Assembly: GCA_019637395.1 (NCBI GenBank) | Contig: JAHBVR010000007.1 | Span: 186,001 to 250,000 of the forward strand | Source: Vulcanimicrobiota bacterium | GTDB lineage: Bacteria > Vulcanimicrobiota > Xenobia > Xenobiales > JADMJV01 | Length of the DNA: 64,000 nt | Direction of reading: 5' to 3' | Part shown: positions 15,885 through 24,018 of the stretch, piece by piece | How the letters are laid out: the number at the start of each line of letters is the position of its first letter | Position numbering within the stretch: position 1 is the stretch's first letter | Made by a program: the position numbers and the translations under genes | The notes under the pieces: model-generated | What the model was told of the DNA's origin: nothing | What the model saw: the letters and a program-made list of their open reading frames with translations, nothing else | The model's database searches: none

Positions 15885-16592
15885 ATGAGTCTGGCCCTCG
15901 CACTGCACATCCCGGACGGCTTTTTAGCGCCAAACTTCTGTGCGGCCGGATGGCTGCTGGCCGCGCCCGCTCTGGCCTGGGCCGCGCATGCCGGCGCGCA
16001 ATCTCCCGACCTGGAGCGCCGGGTCCCCACTATGGGAATGCTGGCCGCCTTCACTTTCGTGGCCCAATCCTTGCAGTTTCCCGTGCCCGGCGGCACCAGC
16101 GCCCACCTGCAAGGGTCCGCCCTGGTGGCTCTGGCCCTGGGTCCAGCCGCTTCGCTGCTGGTGCTGACGGTGGTCATCGCCATGCAGGCCCTGCTCTTTG
16201 GTGACGGCGGCCTGCTGGCCATGGGTTGGAACGTGGTGAACATGGCGCTGGTGGGCGCCATGGGCGCCTGCAGCCTGGGCTGGCTGGGACAAAAATTGCG
16301 TCTCCCCGCCTTTGCCTGGGCCTTCGTGGCGGCCTGGATCAGCATCGAGTTAAGCACCCTGGCCACCTGCCTGGAACTGGCCGCGGCCGGGGCCTCGCCG
16401 CTCAAGATTTCTCTGGCCGGCATGTTGCCCGCTCAAGGCCTGGTCGGCCTGGGCGAAGGCCTGGCTACGGCCGCGGCGCTGGGCATCTTGCGCCAACGCC
16501 GCCAGTGCAGCCCGCTGAGTTGGCGCGAAGCAGCTCCCGGCTGGCTGGTCATCGGCCTGCTGCTGGTGCTGTTGGCGGGCGGGCTGGTTTGA
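15885..16592 (+). CDS. Nickel/cobalt ECF transporter substrate-binding component (CbiM/NikM)
   Basis: A six- to seven-helix membrane protein with the N-terminal signature HIPDGFLAPN. In CbiM/NikM the N-terminal amine and His2 bind the metal. Here the first ATG gives seven extra residues (MSLALAL) before the histidine, while an in-frame CTG at 15903 would give exactly MHIPDGFL. MHIPDG is more like NikM than the MHIMEG of cobalt-type CbiM. Other family features are GMLAAFTFVAQSLQFPVPGGTSAHLQG and GDGGLLAMGWNVVNMA. It overlaps the next gene by four bases. A metal-uptake role is confident; Ni versus Co is not. Confidence 0.85.
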   Translation: MSLALALHIPDGFLAPNFCAAGWLLAAPALAWAAHAGAQSPDLERRVPTMGMLAAFTFVAQSLQFPVPGGTSAHLQGSALVALALGPAASLLVLTVVIAMQALLFGDGGLLAMGWNVVNMALVGAMGACSLGWLGQKLRLPAFAWAFVAAWISIELSTLATCLELAAAGASPLKISLAGMLPAQGLVGLGEGLATAAALGILRQRRQCSPLSWREAAPGWLVIGLLLVLLAGGLV

Positions 16593-17302
16593 AGCACCCC
16601 GGCCTGACTCTGGCCTTGACTTTCACCTATCTAATCTGGCTCGGCTGCTTGCCGGTAGGCCAGTGGGAGCGGTTGGCCGGCTTCGCGCTGTTGCTCTGGA
16701 TCGGCATGCTGGCGGCCGCACGCAACCCTCTACGCCTGGCCGCCCGGGCCCTGGGAGTGACGCCTTTTTCCGTGGCCGCGCTGCCGTTGATTTTCACCGT
16801 GCCGGGTCCGGCCTGGACCTATCTGGCCGGACATCCCCTCAGCCAGCCCGGTTGCGAGCGCTTCCTCACCATCCTGCTGCGCGCCTGGCTGGGCGCCCAG
16901 GCCGCCTGGCTGGCCGTCTCGCTGCTGGGGCGCCCGCGCCTGCTGCTGGCTTTGAGCCAATTGGGTCTGCCCCCTTTGCTGCTTTCCATCGTCACCCTGA
17001 TGATGCGCTACCTGGACGTGCTCCACGCGGAACTCATCCGCATGAACCGGGCCCGGCTGGCGCGTAGCGCCGGCGACCGTCCGCCCTCCTGGTGGTGGAG
17101 GGCCGTCAAAATCGGCCAGACGGCCGGCTGCCTGCTGGTGCGTTCCCTGGATCGAGGCGACCGCGTCTATCTGGCCATGAAAAGCCGCGGCTACGATGGC
17201 CGCGAACGCAGACTGAGCGCCCCGGCCCGCCCGAGTGCCCGGGAATGGCTGCTGCTGATGCTGGCGCAACTGGCCATGGCGATGCTGTGCCGGCCATGGT
17301 AA
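16589..17302 (+). CDS. ECF transporter membrane coupling component (CbiQ/NikQ)
   Basis: The frame is open from 16226, but those residues are a shadow of the preceding gene; TTG at 16589 overlaps its stop (TTGA) and begins a 237-residue protein with four or five membrane helices. The cytoplasmic coupling region has RMNRARLARS and YLAMKSRGYDGRERR, the AMxxRG(Y/F) signature of CbiQ-type T components that contact the ATPase. It transmits ATP-driven movement to the substrate-binding subunit. Its last codons overlap the ATPase start. Confidence 0.85.
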   Translation: MKHPGLTLALTFTYLIWLGCLPVGQWERLAGFALLLWIGMLAAARNPLRLAARALGVTPFSVAALPLIFTVPGPAWTYLAGHPLSQPGCERFLTILLRAWLGAQAAWLAVSLLGRPRLLLALSQLGLPPLLLSIVTLMMRYLDVLHAELIRMNRARLARSAGDRPPSWWWRAVKIGQTAGCLLVRSLDRGDRVYLAMKSRGYDGRERRLSAPARPSAREWLLLMLAQLAMAMLCRPW

Positions 17303-17991
17303 CCATCGAAGAGCTGTGTTTCTCCTATGGAAGCCGCGAAGTTCTGCGCCGGGTCGGCTTCACTGTGCAGCCCGGAGCCAAAGTGGGCCTGCTGGGGCCG
17401 AACGGCGCCGGAAAATCCAGTCTGCTGCTCCATCTCAACGGAATTCTGCAGGGGCGGGGCAACATCGTCATCGACGGTCTGGTCTTGAACGCGGCCAACC
17501 TGGGGCGAATCCGTCAAAAAGTCGGCCTGGTCTTTCAAGATCCGGACGATCAGCTATTTTGTCCCACCGTTTTTGAGGACGTGGCCTACGGACCGCTCTA
17601 CGCAGGGTTACCGGCGGTCGAGGTGGAGCAACGAGTGGAACGGGCGCTGGCGGCGGTGGGAATGCAGCAAGCCCGGGAGCGTTCCCCGCACCAGTTGAGC
17701 GGCGGAGAGAAAAGGCGGGTGGCTCTGGCCACCGTTCTCTCCATGCAACCCTCCCTGTTAGCCCTGGACGAGCCCACCAACGGGCTGGATCCGCGCGCCC
17801 GGCGCTCGCTCATCGAATTGCTGCGCCTATTACCCAATACCATGCTGGTGGCCACTCACGATCTGGCCATGCTGGAGGAACTGCTGCCGGAAGCCATCGT
17901 GATGAACGAGGGACGGATCGTCTACCAGGGAACCACGGCAGCTCTCCTGGCAGACAAAGAACTATTGGAACGTCACGGATTAACGGCCTGA
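17296..17991 (+). CDS. ECF transporter ATPase (CbiO/NikO)
   Basis: The frame extends upstream into the membrane component; the ATG at 17296, which overlaps its stop, is the natural start. The 231-residue ATPase has Walker A GPNGAGKSS, Q-loop VFQDPDDQLF (typical of ECF ATPases), signature LSGGEKRR, Walker B LLALDEPT, and H-loop ATHD. It drives metal uptake as a homodimer or with a second ATPase encoded elsewhere. Its 3' end overlaps the convergent NikL-like gene by 19 bp. Confidence 0.9.
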   Translation: MVTIEELCFSYGSREVLRRVGFTVQPGAKVGLLGPNGAGKSSLLLHLNGILQGRGNIVIDGLVLNAANLGRIRQKVGLVFQDPDDQLFCPTVFEDVAYGPLYAGLPAVEVEQRVERALAAVGMQQARERSPHQLSGGEKRRVALATVLSMQPSLLALDEPTNGLDPRARRSLIELLRLLPNTMLVATHDLAMLEELLPEAIVMNEGRIVYQGTTAALLADKELLERHGLTA

Positions 17992-18410
17992 TTCTTGCGA
18001 AACAACGAAAGCAGCCCAAAAAATCCGATCAATAGAGCCACCCCCACCACCAACTTGGTATGAGTCGCCACCAGGGGCCGCTTGTAGGTGACGACGACCG
18101 CATCCTGTCCGATCTCTATGGGCACGGAAATACCGTGCAGTCCGTGAGTGGATTCGGCCTGCACCTTAACCAACCAGGTGCCGGGTCTATCCGGGGCAAA
18201 AACCACCCGGCCCAACTGGTCGGTACGGCCGGTCTGAAAGGCGATTTTCTCCTGCGGCCGGAACACCTCAAAGGGCGAATAGCTGGCCGCATCCTCATCG
18301 GAGAAGCGGGCGGTGACCACGATCGCTCGGGCGGAGTCCACCTGATAGTCGACGGAATGGGCGTATCCTAAAGCGGTCAGGAGCAGGAGCCAGGCGAGAA
18401 TCTTACGCAT
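17973..18410 (-). CDS. NikL-like auxiliary component of a nickel/cobalt ECF transporter
   Basis: This 145-residue protein has a signal peptide (MRKILAWLLLLTALGYAHS), an extracytoplasmic beta-sandwich and a C-terminal membrane helix (about 115-137) followed by a basic tail. Segments AIVVTARFSDEDAASYSPFEVFRP, FQTGRTDQLGRVVFAPDRPGTWLVKV and the His-containing STHGLHG follow the pattern of NikL/NikK proteins, which assist NikMQO transporters. The ATG at 18410 is chosen over an upstream start because it begins the signal peptide. It is on the opposite strand to the transporter and lies 25 bp after the acyl-CoA synthetase gene, so it is expressed separately from its likely partners. Confidence 0.65.
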   Translation of the reverse strand: MRKILAWLLLLTALGYAHSVDYQVDSARAIVVTARFSDEDAASYSPFEVFRPQEKIAFQTGRTDQLGRVVFAPDRPGTWLVKVQAESTHGLHGISVPIEIGQDAVVVTYKRPLVATHTKLVVGVALLIGFFGLLSLFRKNQAVNP

Positions 18411-18435
18411 GGCACTTCTTTCCCCGCGGCGATTT

Positions 18436-19992
18436 TCAGCCCTGCGCCCCAGCATGGTGGGAAGCCCGCAGCCTGAACTTTTGAATCTTGCCGGAGGCGG
18501 TCAAGGGAAACTCCTCCACGAAACGCCAGCTGGTGGGGATCTTGAAGTAGCTCAAGTGTTCTTTACAGTGCTCTTTCAGCTCCTGTTCACCGGCTTGCCG
18601 GCCGGGGCGCAGGCGGATGGCCGCGGCCACCTCTTCGCCGTATTTCTCATGCGGCAGCGCGTACACGGCAGCATCCAGAACCGACGGGTGGGATCGTAAG
18701 TGGTCTTCGACCTCGCGAGGCGAGACGTTTTCCCCACCGCGAATGATGATGTCCTTGATGCGGCCGGTAATGCGCACATAGCCCCGGGGGCAGATCGCGG
18801 CCTGGTCGCCGGTGGCCAACCAGCCCTGCTCATCCACCGCTCTGGCCGTGGCCTCGGGATCATCGTGGTAGCCTTCCATCACGTTATAGCCACGCACGCA
18901 CAGTTCACCCAATTCATTCGCTCCCAGGGCCCGCCCGCTGGCGGGGTCGCGAATCTCCACTTCCAGCTCGGGCAGCACCCGGCCCACCGTCTGCGTGCGC
19001 AGCTCCAACGGATCATCCGGTAAGGTTTGCGTGATTGCCGGGGAAGCTTCAGTCAGTCCGTAAGCGATGGTCATTTCCTTTAAATTCATGCGCTCGATAA
19101 CACGGCCCATGAGCGCTTCCGGGCACAGCGAGCCGGCCATGACGCCGGTGCGCAAACTTGAGAAATCAAAGCGCTCGAACTCCGGGTGCTCCAATTGAGC
19201 CAGGAACATGGTGGGCACGCCGTAGAGAGCCGTGCAGCGGTCGCGCTCCACCGTTTCCATGACGGCCAGCGGCTCAAAGCTCGGCACCAAATGTAAACTG
19301 GCGCCGTGGGTATAGGCTCCGAGCACGCCGATAACGCAGCCGAAACAGTGAAAGAGCGGCACGCACAGGCAGAGCCGGTCTTCCGGAGTGTAGCTCAGGC
19401 CTCTGCCCAGCCAGTAACCGTTGTTGACGATATTGCGGCTGGTCAGGCGCACTCCCTTGGGGAAGCCGGTGGTGCCGGAGGTGTATTGCATATTGAGGCA
19501 CTCGTCCAGGCCGATGTCCGGCCAGGCCACCGGACCCGAGGGCAGGCTGTGGTAGTCGATGGCTTCCGGGGGCACCGGCTGGTCCACGAAAATCTTGAAG
19601 TCCGGCCGGTAGTTCAATCCGGCCACTTCCTCGACGAAATTCAGACCATGCGTCCCCTGCATGTAGATCAGCGCGCGCGCCCGGCACTGGCGCAGTAAAT
19701 AATCCAGCTCCTGGCTGCGCAAGGCCGTGTTGACAGTGACCAGGATGGCTCCCAGGCGGGCCAGCGCGAACTGCAGCTCGATCCACTCCTGGCGGTTGTT
19801 GAGCCAGACGGCCACCCGGTCACCACGCTCGATCCCCAGCCGGTGCAAGGCTCCGGCCACGAACTCGACGCGCGCTTGCAGTTGTCCAAAGTTGAGGGAG
19901 CGTTCCCCCGCCACCAGCGCCAACTTGTCGGGACAGCGCCGGCTCCATTCCTCCAGCAACTGCCCCACGGTCACATCGCGAACCCCACCCAT
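18436..19992 (-). CDS. Acyl-CoA synthetase (AMP-forming)
   Basis: A 518-residue member of the ANL superfamily that activates a carboxylic acid through an acyl-adenylate. Visible are the phosphate loop [11 protein letters not shown], the A5 motif YGLTEASP, the A7/A8 region WLATGDQA ... [16 protein letters not shown], and the catalytic lysine in [13 protein letters not shown]. The overall resemblance is to medium/long-chain fatty-acyl-CoA ligases. Length and motif order are complete. It precedes the NikL-like gene on the same strand; a shared transcript is plausible though no functional link is evident. Confidence 0.9.
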   Translation of the reverse strand: MGGVRDVTVGQLLEEWSRRCPDKLALVAGERSLNFGQLQARVEFVAGALHRLGIERGDRVAVWLNNRQEWIELQFALARLGAILVTVNTALRSQELDYLLRQCRARALIYMQGTHGLNFVEEVAGLNYRPDFKIFVDQPVPPEAIDYHSLPSGPVAWPDIGLDECLNMQYTSGTTGFPKGVRLTSRNIVNNGYWLGRGLSYTPEDRLCLCVPLFHCFGCVIGVLGAYTHGASLHLVPSFEPLAVMETVERDRCTALYGVPTMFLAQLEHPEFERFDFSSLRTGVMAGSLCPEALMGRVIERMNLKEMTIAYGLTEASPAITQTLPDDPLELRTQTVGRVLPELEVEIRDPASGRALGANELGELCVRGYNVMEGYHDDPEATARAVDEQGWLATGDQAAICPRGYVRITGRIKDIIIRGGENVSPREVEDHLRSHPSVLDAAVYALPHEKYGEEVAAAIRLRPGRQAGEQELKEHCKEHLSYFKIPTSWRFVEEFPLTASGKIQKFRLRASHHAGAQG

Positions 19993-20054
19993 AAAAGCGG
20001 CGTTTCCACAATCGGCGGGGGGGCCCTCTGAGATCGCGGCGAAATGGCCGGACT

Positions 20055-21023
20055 ATGGCCATCACTCTTGCTCAGGCCTTCGCTGAGTTACCCGGACTGC
20101 AAAATTTTTGCCAGGAGCTGTGGGGCAATTTTGTGCCGGTCTTCGCCAACAAGAAGCTGCATGCACGGGCCTCCCGGTTGTTGGAAGCACTGCCTGAAGA
20201 TGTGGTCCGTCAGGAATTGGCCGAGTGGCGGCGGCTCGAGCTGACTCCCTCGCCCGACCCGGCCAATCAGGAACTGGTGGGAGTGCTCTGGCAAAGCCCC
20301 CTGTTCATCTGCTTTATGGACGCCATCGGCTTCTTTCCCCCGGACGATATCGATCTGCGAGCGCACATGGCCCCGCTCTATGCAGATCTGCCGGAAATGG
20401 CCCGGGCCCGTCTGGAATTGGTGCGCAAATGCGAGCGCGGAGCGGTGGGGCGGGGCGACTTGCCTTACTGGCGGATCGTCCTCAAAATGCAGGCCCCGCA
20501 CCTCTATCTAGAGCCCTTCTTGCCGGCGGGCGAGGAGCTGCAGGGCTGCGACCTGGCCTGTGGCTGGGGACGCATCTGCCTGACCTTGAGTGACTACAGC
20601 CATCGCCGTATCCACGCCTGCGACCTGGCGGAATCCTCGCTGGTGACTCTGAAAAAGCTGGCGGAACTCCGAGAACTTCCTGGAACCATCGAAACCCACC
20701 GGGTGGATATACTGAACCTACCTTTTCCGGACAATTTCTTTGACTTCTACCTGGCCTTCGATATTTTTGAACACCTGGTCAATGATGTGCTCAGCCGCTG
20801 CCTGCGCGAAATGCTGCGTTGCGGCAAGGTCGGCGCGCCCCTTTACACCGAGACTCCGCTCATGTGCTACTGTCCACCGCTGACCCATCTGCAAAACTGG
20901 ACGGAAGCCGAATTGACCCGAGCCTTCGAGCAGGAATGCGTGGATGGCAAGCGCTGGAGGCGGAAGCTGTGGGATGAGCAAATCCCGGACCATTTCACCT
21001 TCGTGATCGAGCAGGCCGAGTAA
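20055..21023 (+). CDS. SAM-dependent class I methyltransferase with helical N-terminal domain
   Basis: Residues 1-155 form a helical domain of unknown type. The second half has the Rossmann methyltransferase core: motif I GCDLACGWGRICLTL, an acidic strand end HACDLAESS, and the post-I motif RVDILNLPFPDNFFDFYLAFDIFEHL, typical of Methyltransf_11-type enzymes. The substrate is unknown. The next gene, a zinc peptidase, starts one base after the stop, so the two form an operon. Confidence 0.75.
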   Translation: MAITLAQAFAELPGLQNFCQELWGNFVPVFANKKLHARASRLLEALPEDVVRQELAEWRRLELTPSPDPANQELVGVLWQSPLFICFMDAIGFFPPDDIDLRAHMAPLYADLPEMARARLELVRKCERGAVGRGDLPYWRIVLKMQAPHLYLEPFLPAGEELQGCDLACGWGRICLTLSDYSHRRIHACDLAESSLVTLKKLAELRELPGTIETHRVDILNLPFPDNFFDFYLAFDIFEHLVNDVLSRCLREMLRCGKVGAPLYTETPLMCYCPPLTHLQNWTEAELTRAFEQECVDGKRWRRKLWDEQIPDHFTFVIEQAE

Positions 21024-21024
21024 A

Positions 21025-21633
21025 GTGGCGGTGGCGCAGTGGCTGGCCCATGTCTTCACCGAAGTGAGCCGCGCCATCGAGCGCGCCTTTTTTGGCCAGA
21101 GCCAGTTTCGCCTCACCACCAGCGAGTTCAGCAGTGCTTCCACCATCGACAACGGGGTCCAGGCCAAGCTGGCTCTGGCCGAGGTGCGCACGCAGTTGAG
21201 CCGCGACTTCACTATCGAGCTGAGCTGGCCCATTCTGCTGGAACTCAAAGCGCCTCCCGCCCAAGGTTGGAAAGCCATGGTCTACAATCCCGACGGCAAT
21301 CTGGCTCGCCATCAGATGGTGGATTTCAAAGGCAACTCCGCCCATCAAATCTGGGTCAAACCGGGGCTGACACGAGCCCGCTTCAAGTCGCTGGTGGCCC
21401 ACGAGCTGGTGCACGCCTTCCAGCGCGAAGCCAATTTTCTCACCCAGAACCTGAGTCTGCGCGAGGGCATGGCCCGTTGGGTGGAATTTCATTTCCTGAA
21501 GGGCAGCTCCGAAGCCGACCGGCTGCTCAAGCTCAAGCACTATACCTTCGGCCGATCGATCGAATCCATCTTGGAGTTTGAATCCAAATCGGGGCGCCAG
21601 GCCACCCTTCAGTGGCTGCGTTCCCAAGGCTGA
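21025..21633 (+). CDS. DA1-like zinc metallopeptidase
   Basis: The 202-residue protein has an HExxH site at 126-130 in LVAHELVHAFQRE, followed by REGMARWVEFHFL (147-158), where a glutamate twenty residues on is the likely third ligand. The spacing and the ...EG(M/I)A..xE pattern resemble the C-terminal peptidase domain of DA1-type proteins. No signal peptide is seen, so it is probably cytoplasmic. Start is GTG one base after the methyltransferase stop. The 3' end overlaps the convergent PTS gene by 25 bp. The substrate is unknown. Confidence 0.65.
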   Translation: MAVAQWLAHVFTEVSRAIERAFFGQSQFRLTTSEFSSASTIDNGVQAKLALAEVRTQLSRDFTIELSWPILLELKAPPAQGWKAMVYNPDGNLARHQMVDFKGNSAHQIWVKPGLTRARFKSLVAHELVHAFQREANFLTQNLSLREGMARWVEFHFLKGSSEADRLLKLKHYTFGRSIESILEFESKSGRQATLQWLRSQG

Positions 21634-22982
21634 CGGTCAAACTCCGGAGCCAGCAGTAGATGGACAATCTTATCGGGTAACTCCTGCACGGCCCGGACGC
21701 CCACCAGAGCATCCGCTCTGATCAGACCGGGGTCTTTCACCTGCAGCCGCAGGCGCTCGCCACAAAGCCGCCAGTGACGAAGATTGTCACGTCCGCCCAG
21801 GGCCCCCAGCAAGCCGGCCGCCTCGCGACCCGGAGTGACCAGCCCGAAACGCAGAATGGCCCCACGAAAAATCAGGTAGTAAGCCAGGCCGAAGAACGGC
21901 CCCAAGGCCCACACCAGCCAGGGGCGCGTGTGCAGGGGAAAGAGCACGATATAGTCGATCAATCCGAAGGAGAAGGTGATGCCCAGGTGCCCCCCAAGGG
22001 TTACCATCAGCCAGCAGGCCAGGCCGGCCAGCAAAGCATGCAACACGTAGAGCAAGGGAGCGGCAAACAGAAAAGAAAACTCAATGGGTTCGGTAATGCC
22101 GGTCAGGATTGAGGTCAAGGCGCCGGAGAAAAGCAGTCCCCCCACTTCGCCGCGCCGCTCGGGCGGAGCACAGTGGTACATGGCCAGAGCGGCGGCCGGC
22201 AGCCCCCAGAGGGAGAACAAGTAACCCCCACCTAACAGTCCGGCGCCGGGATCGTGGCTGAGGAAGCGGTTGATATCGCCATGAATGACGGCGCAGGTAG
22301 AGGGGTCCGTGAAGGAGCCGATGATAAAGAAAAACGGATTGTTCCAGATGTGGTGCAGCCCGAAAGGAATCAGAGCTCGATTCACCACGGCCCAGATACC
22401 GGCCGCAACAGCCGGGTTGTCGTTGGCCACCTGGTCAGCGGCTCGCTCGATGATCACCTGGGCGGGCGGCCAGAGAACGCTGAGGAGTGCTCCCAGGCAC
22501 AGGCAAACCACGCCGGTCACGATGGGTACCGCTCGCTTGCCGGCGAAAAAGCCCAGGTAGGCGGGCAGTTCCAGGCGATAGAAGCGGCGATAGACGGCGG
22601 CCGCCAGCAGCCCCACCAGGATCCCGCCAAAAACCCCCGTCTGTAAGGTTTGGATGCCTAGAACCGGCTCCAATTTGTGCCCCTGCGCGGCGGCCAGTGA
22701 GCCCAGACTGGCCAGCATCACAAAGTATCCCACCGCCGCCGCCACCGCCGCCACCCCCTCGTATTCGGCCAGGCCGAGGGCCACGCCCAGGGCGAAAAGC
22801 AAGGGCAGGTTGCCTAAAATGGAGCCGCCCGCTTGATTCATCACTCGGGTCACGATACCAGGTAGAAACGGTAACTTTTGACTTCCCAGACCGCACAGCA
22901 GGCCGGCCACGGGCAATACCGAGACCGGCAGCATAAGCGAGCGACCTATCCTTTGCAACAGTCCGAAGAGACGGGCAAGCAC
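21609..22982 (-). CDS. PTS sugar transporter EIICB, glucose/N-acetylglucosamine type
   Basis: The N-terminus MLARLFGLLQRIGRSLMLPVSVLPVAGLL matches the start of PtsG/NagE permeases, supporting GTG 22982. About ten membrane helices follow, with the family motifs NRALIPFGLHHIWNNPFFF and LTGITEPIEFSFLF, where His and Glu contact the sugar. A C-terminal EIIB-like domain (about 385-450) keeps the phospho-cysteine (Cys407) but reads CGERLRL instead of CITRLR. No EIIA, HPr or EI gene is nearby. It probably imports and phosphorylates glucose or GlcNAc using general PTS proteins encoded elsewhere, provided the altered EIIB still works. Confidence 0.8.
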   Translation of the reverse strand: MLARLFGLLQRIGRSLMLPVSVLPVAGLLCGLGSQKLPFLPGIVTRVMNQAGGSILGNLPLLFALGVALGLAEYEGVAAVAAAVGYFVMLASLGSLAAAQGHKLEPVLGIQTLQTGVFGGILVGLLAAAVYRRFYRLELPAYLGFFAGKRAVPIVTGVVCLCLGALLSVLWPPAQVIIERAADQVANDNPAVAAGIWAVVNRALIPFGLHHIWNNPFFFIIGSFTDPSTCAVIHGDINRFLSHDPGAGLLGGGYLFSLWGLPAAALAMYHCAPPERRGEVGGLLFSGALTSILTGITEPIEFSFLFAAPLLYVLHALLAGLACWLMVTLGGHLGITFSFGLIDYIVLFPLHTRPWLVWALGPFFGLAYYLIFRGAILRFGLVTPGREAAGLLGALGGRDNLRHWRLCGERLRLQVKDPGLIRADALVGVRAVQELPDKIVHLLLAPEFDRQPWERSH

Positions 22983-23024
22983 GCCCCGGATTTCGTGCTC
23001 GCGGCGAGCGGTCCTCGAAGCCGA

Positions 23025-23050
23025 AATTTCCTGTCCGAGAGCAGGAAATT
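23025..23050. repeat. 9-bp inverted repeat between divergent PTS and ftsQ genes
   Basis: AATTTCCTG (23025-23033) and CAGGAAATT (23042-23050) are a perfect inverted repeat with an 8-base spacer, placed between the start codons of the divergent EIICB gene and ftsQ. No T-run follows on either side, so an operator is more likely than a terminator. The regulator is unknown. Confidence 0.5.
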
Positions 23051-23083
23051 GAATTTAATTCACCAACATCTTCAGGCTTCGCC

Positions 23084-23947
23084 ATGCTACGACCCGCTGT
23101 GCAATCCAATACACGAATGACCTCAGCCCGACCGCTGCCACGGCCGCGGCGCCAGCGCGCCCATCGCAACAAAGCCAATAGCTTCCAGTTGCCCGCCTGG
23201 TCGGTGAGTTCCCGCCACTGTTTCCTGGTCCTGATCTTTCTGCTCGCCCAGGTCATCCTCTTCACCAGCAGCCTGTTTCAGGTCCAGCGCATCTACGTGG
23301 CCGGCACGGAAACGCTGACCAGCGAACAAGTGCTGCGCCAATGCGGACTCAAGAACGGCCAGTACCTGTGGCGCCAACAGCCCGGCGAGGTGGCCGGGCG
23401 GGTGGCTCAACTGCAAAACGTGGCCGGTGCCCATGTCAGCTACATTCTGCCGGGCCAGGTCAACATCACGGTGCACGAGCGCCAACCTGTTTACCAGGTA
23501 GCCAGCAACACCCCCAACCCCACCTGGTACGCCGTCGACGAACAGGGCCTGGTGCTGCGCAAGCTCAAAGGCACCAGTAACCAGTATCCTCGCCTGAAAC
23601 TGGAGGAGAGCATCCAGGTCGGCAAGCGCCTGCACCCGGCCCTGATCGCCACCTGTAGCCAGGCCTGCGGCTTGATCGAACAGGAATTTCCCGCCTCGAT
23701 TTGGTACTACACGATGGATCAGCGCGGCAACCTGTCTTTTCGCACTTTTTCGCGCCAATACCCGGTGGACGTACAACTGGGCAGCCTGGACAACTTGAAT
23801 TACAAGTTGAAAGTGCTGCGCGCATTAATGAATTCGGTGATGCAGCATCAGCAGGTGGCCGGAATTGATTTACGCTTCTCAACTCCCGTGGTGCGTTTGC
23901 TCCATCCTCCGAAACCGCCGGAGACTCCGGAACCACATCCCACCTGA
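23084..23947 (+). CDS. ftsQ: Cell division protein FtsQ/DivIB (POTRA domain)
   Basis: The layout is that of FtsQ: a basic cytoplasmic tail (1-44), one membrane helix (about 45-63), a POTRA domain starting FQVQRIYVAGTETLTSEQVL (65-135), then a beta domain (to about 265) and a short Pro-rich tail. FtsQ connects early and late divisome proteins and recruits FtsL/FtsB. The ATG at 23084 is used; ATG 23117 is an alternative that only shortens the tail. It precedes DUF881 and the small basic protein, as in Gram-positive division clusters, but is separated from the murC/murG and ftsW blocks. Confidence 0.8.
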   Translation: MLRPAVQSNTRMTSARPLPRPRRQRAHRNKANSFQLPAWSVSSRHCFLVLIFLLAQVILFTSSLFQVQRIYVAGTETLTSEQVLRQCGLKNGQYLWRQQPGEVAGRVAQLQNVAGAHVSYILPGQVNITVHERQPVYQVASNTPNPTWYAVDEQGLVLRKLKGTSNQYPRLKLEESIQVGKRLHPALIATCSQACGLIEQEFPASIWYYTMDQRGNLSFRTFSRQYPVDVQLGSLDNLNYKLKVLRALMNSVMQHQQVAGIDLRFSTPVVRLLHPPKPPETPEPHPT

Positions 23948-23952
23948 ACCGC

Positions 23953-23981
23953 TTTACGACCCTATGCGCCTGTGCTATGCT
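23953..23981 (+). promoter_or_regulatory. Possible sigma-70 promoter for DUF881-sbp
   Basis: TTTACG (23953-23958) and TATGCT (23976-23981) are separated by 17 bases, in the 71-bp gap after ftsQ. It would give a leader of about 30 bases before the GTG of the DUF881 gene. Four of six bases match at each element, so this is a moderate prediction. Confidence 0.35.
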
Positions 23982-24018
23982 CGGGCGGTCACTGGTCTGA
24001 AATTCTGAAAGGTCCATT

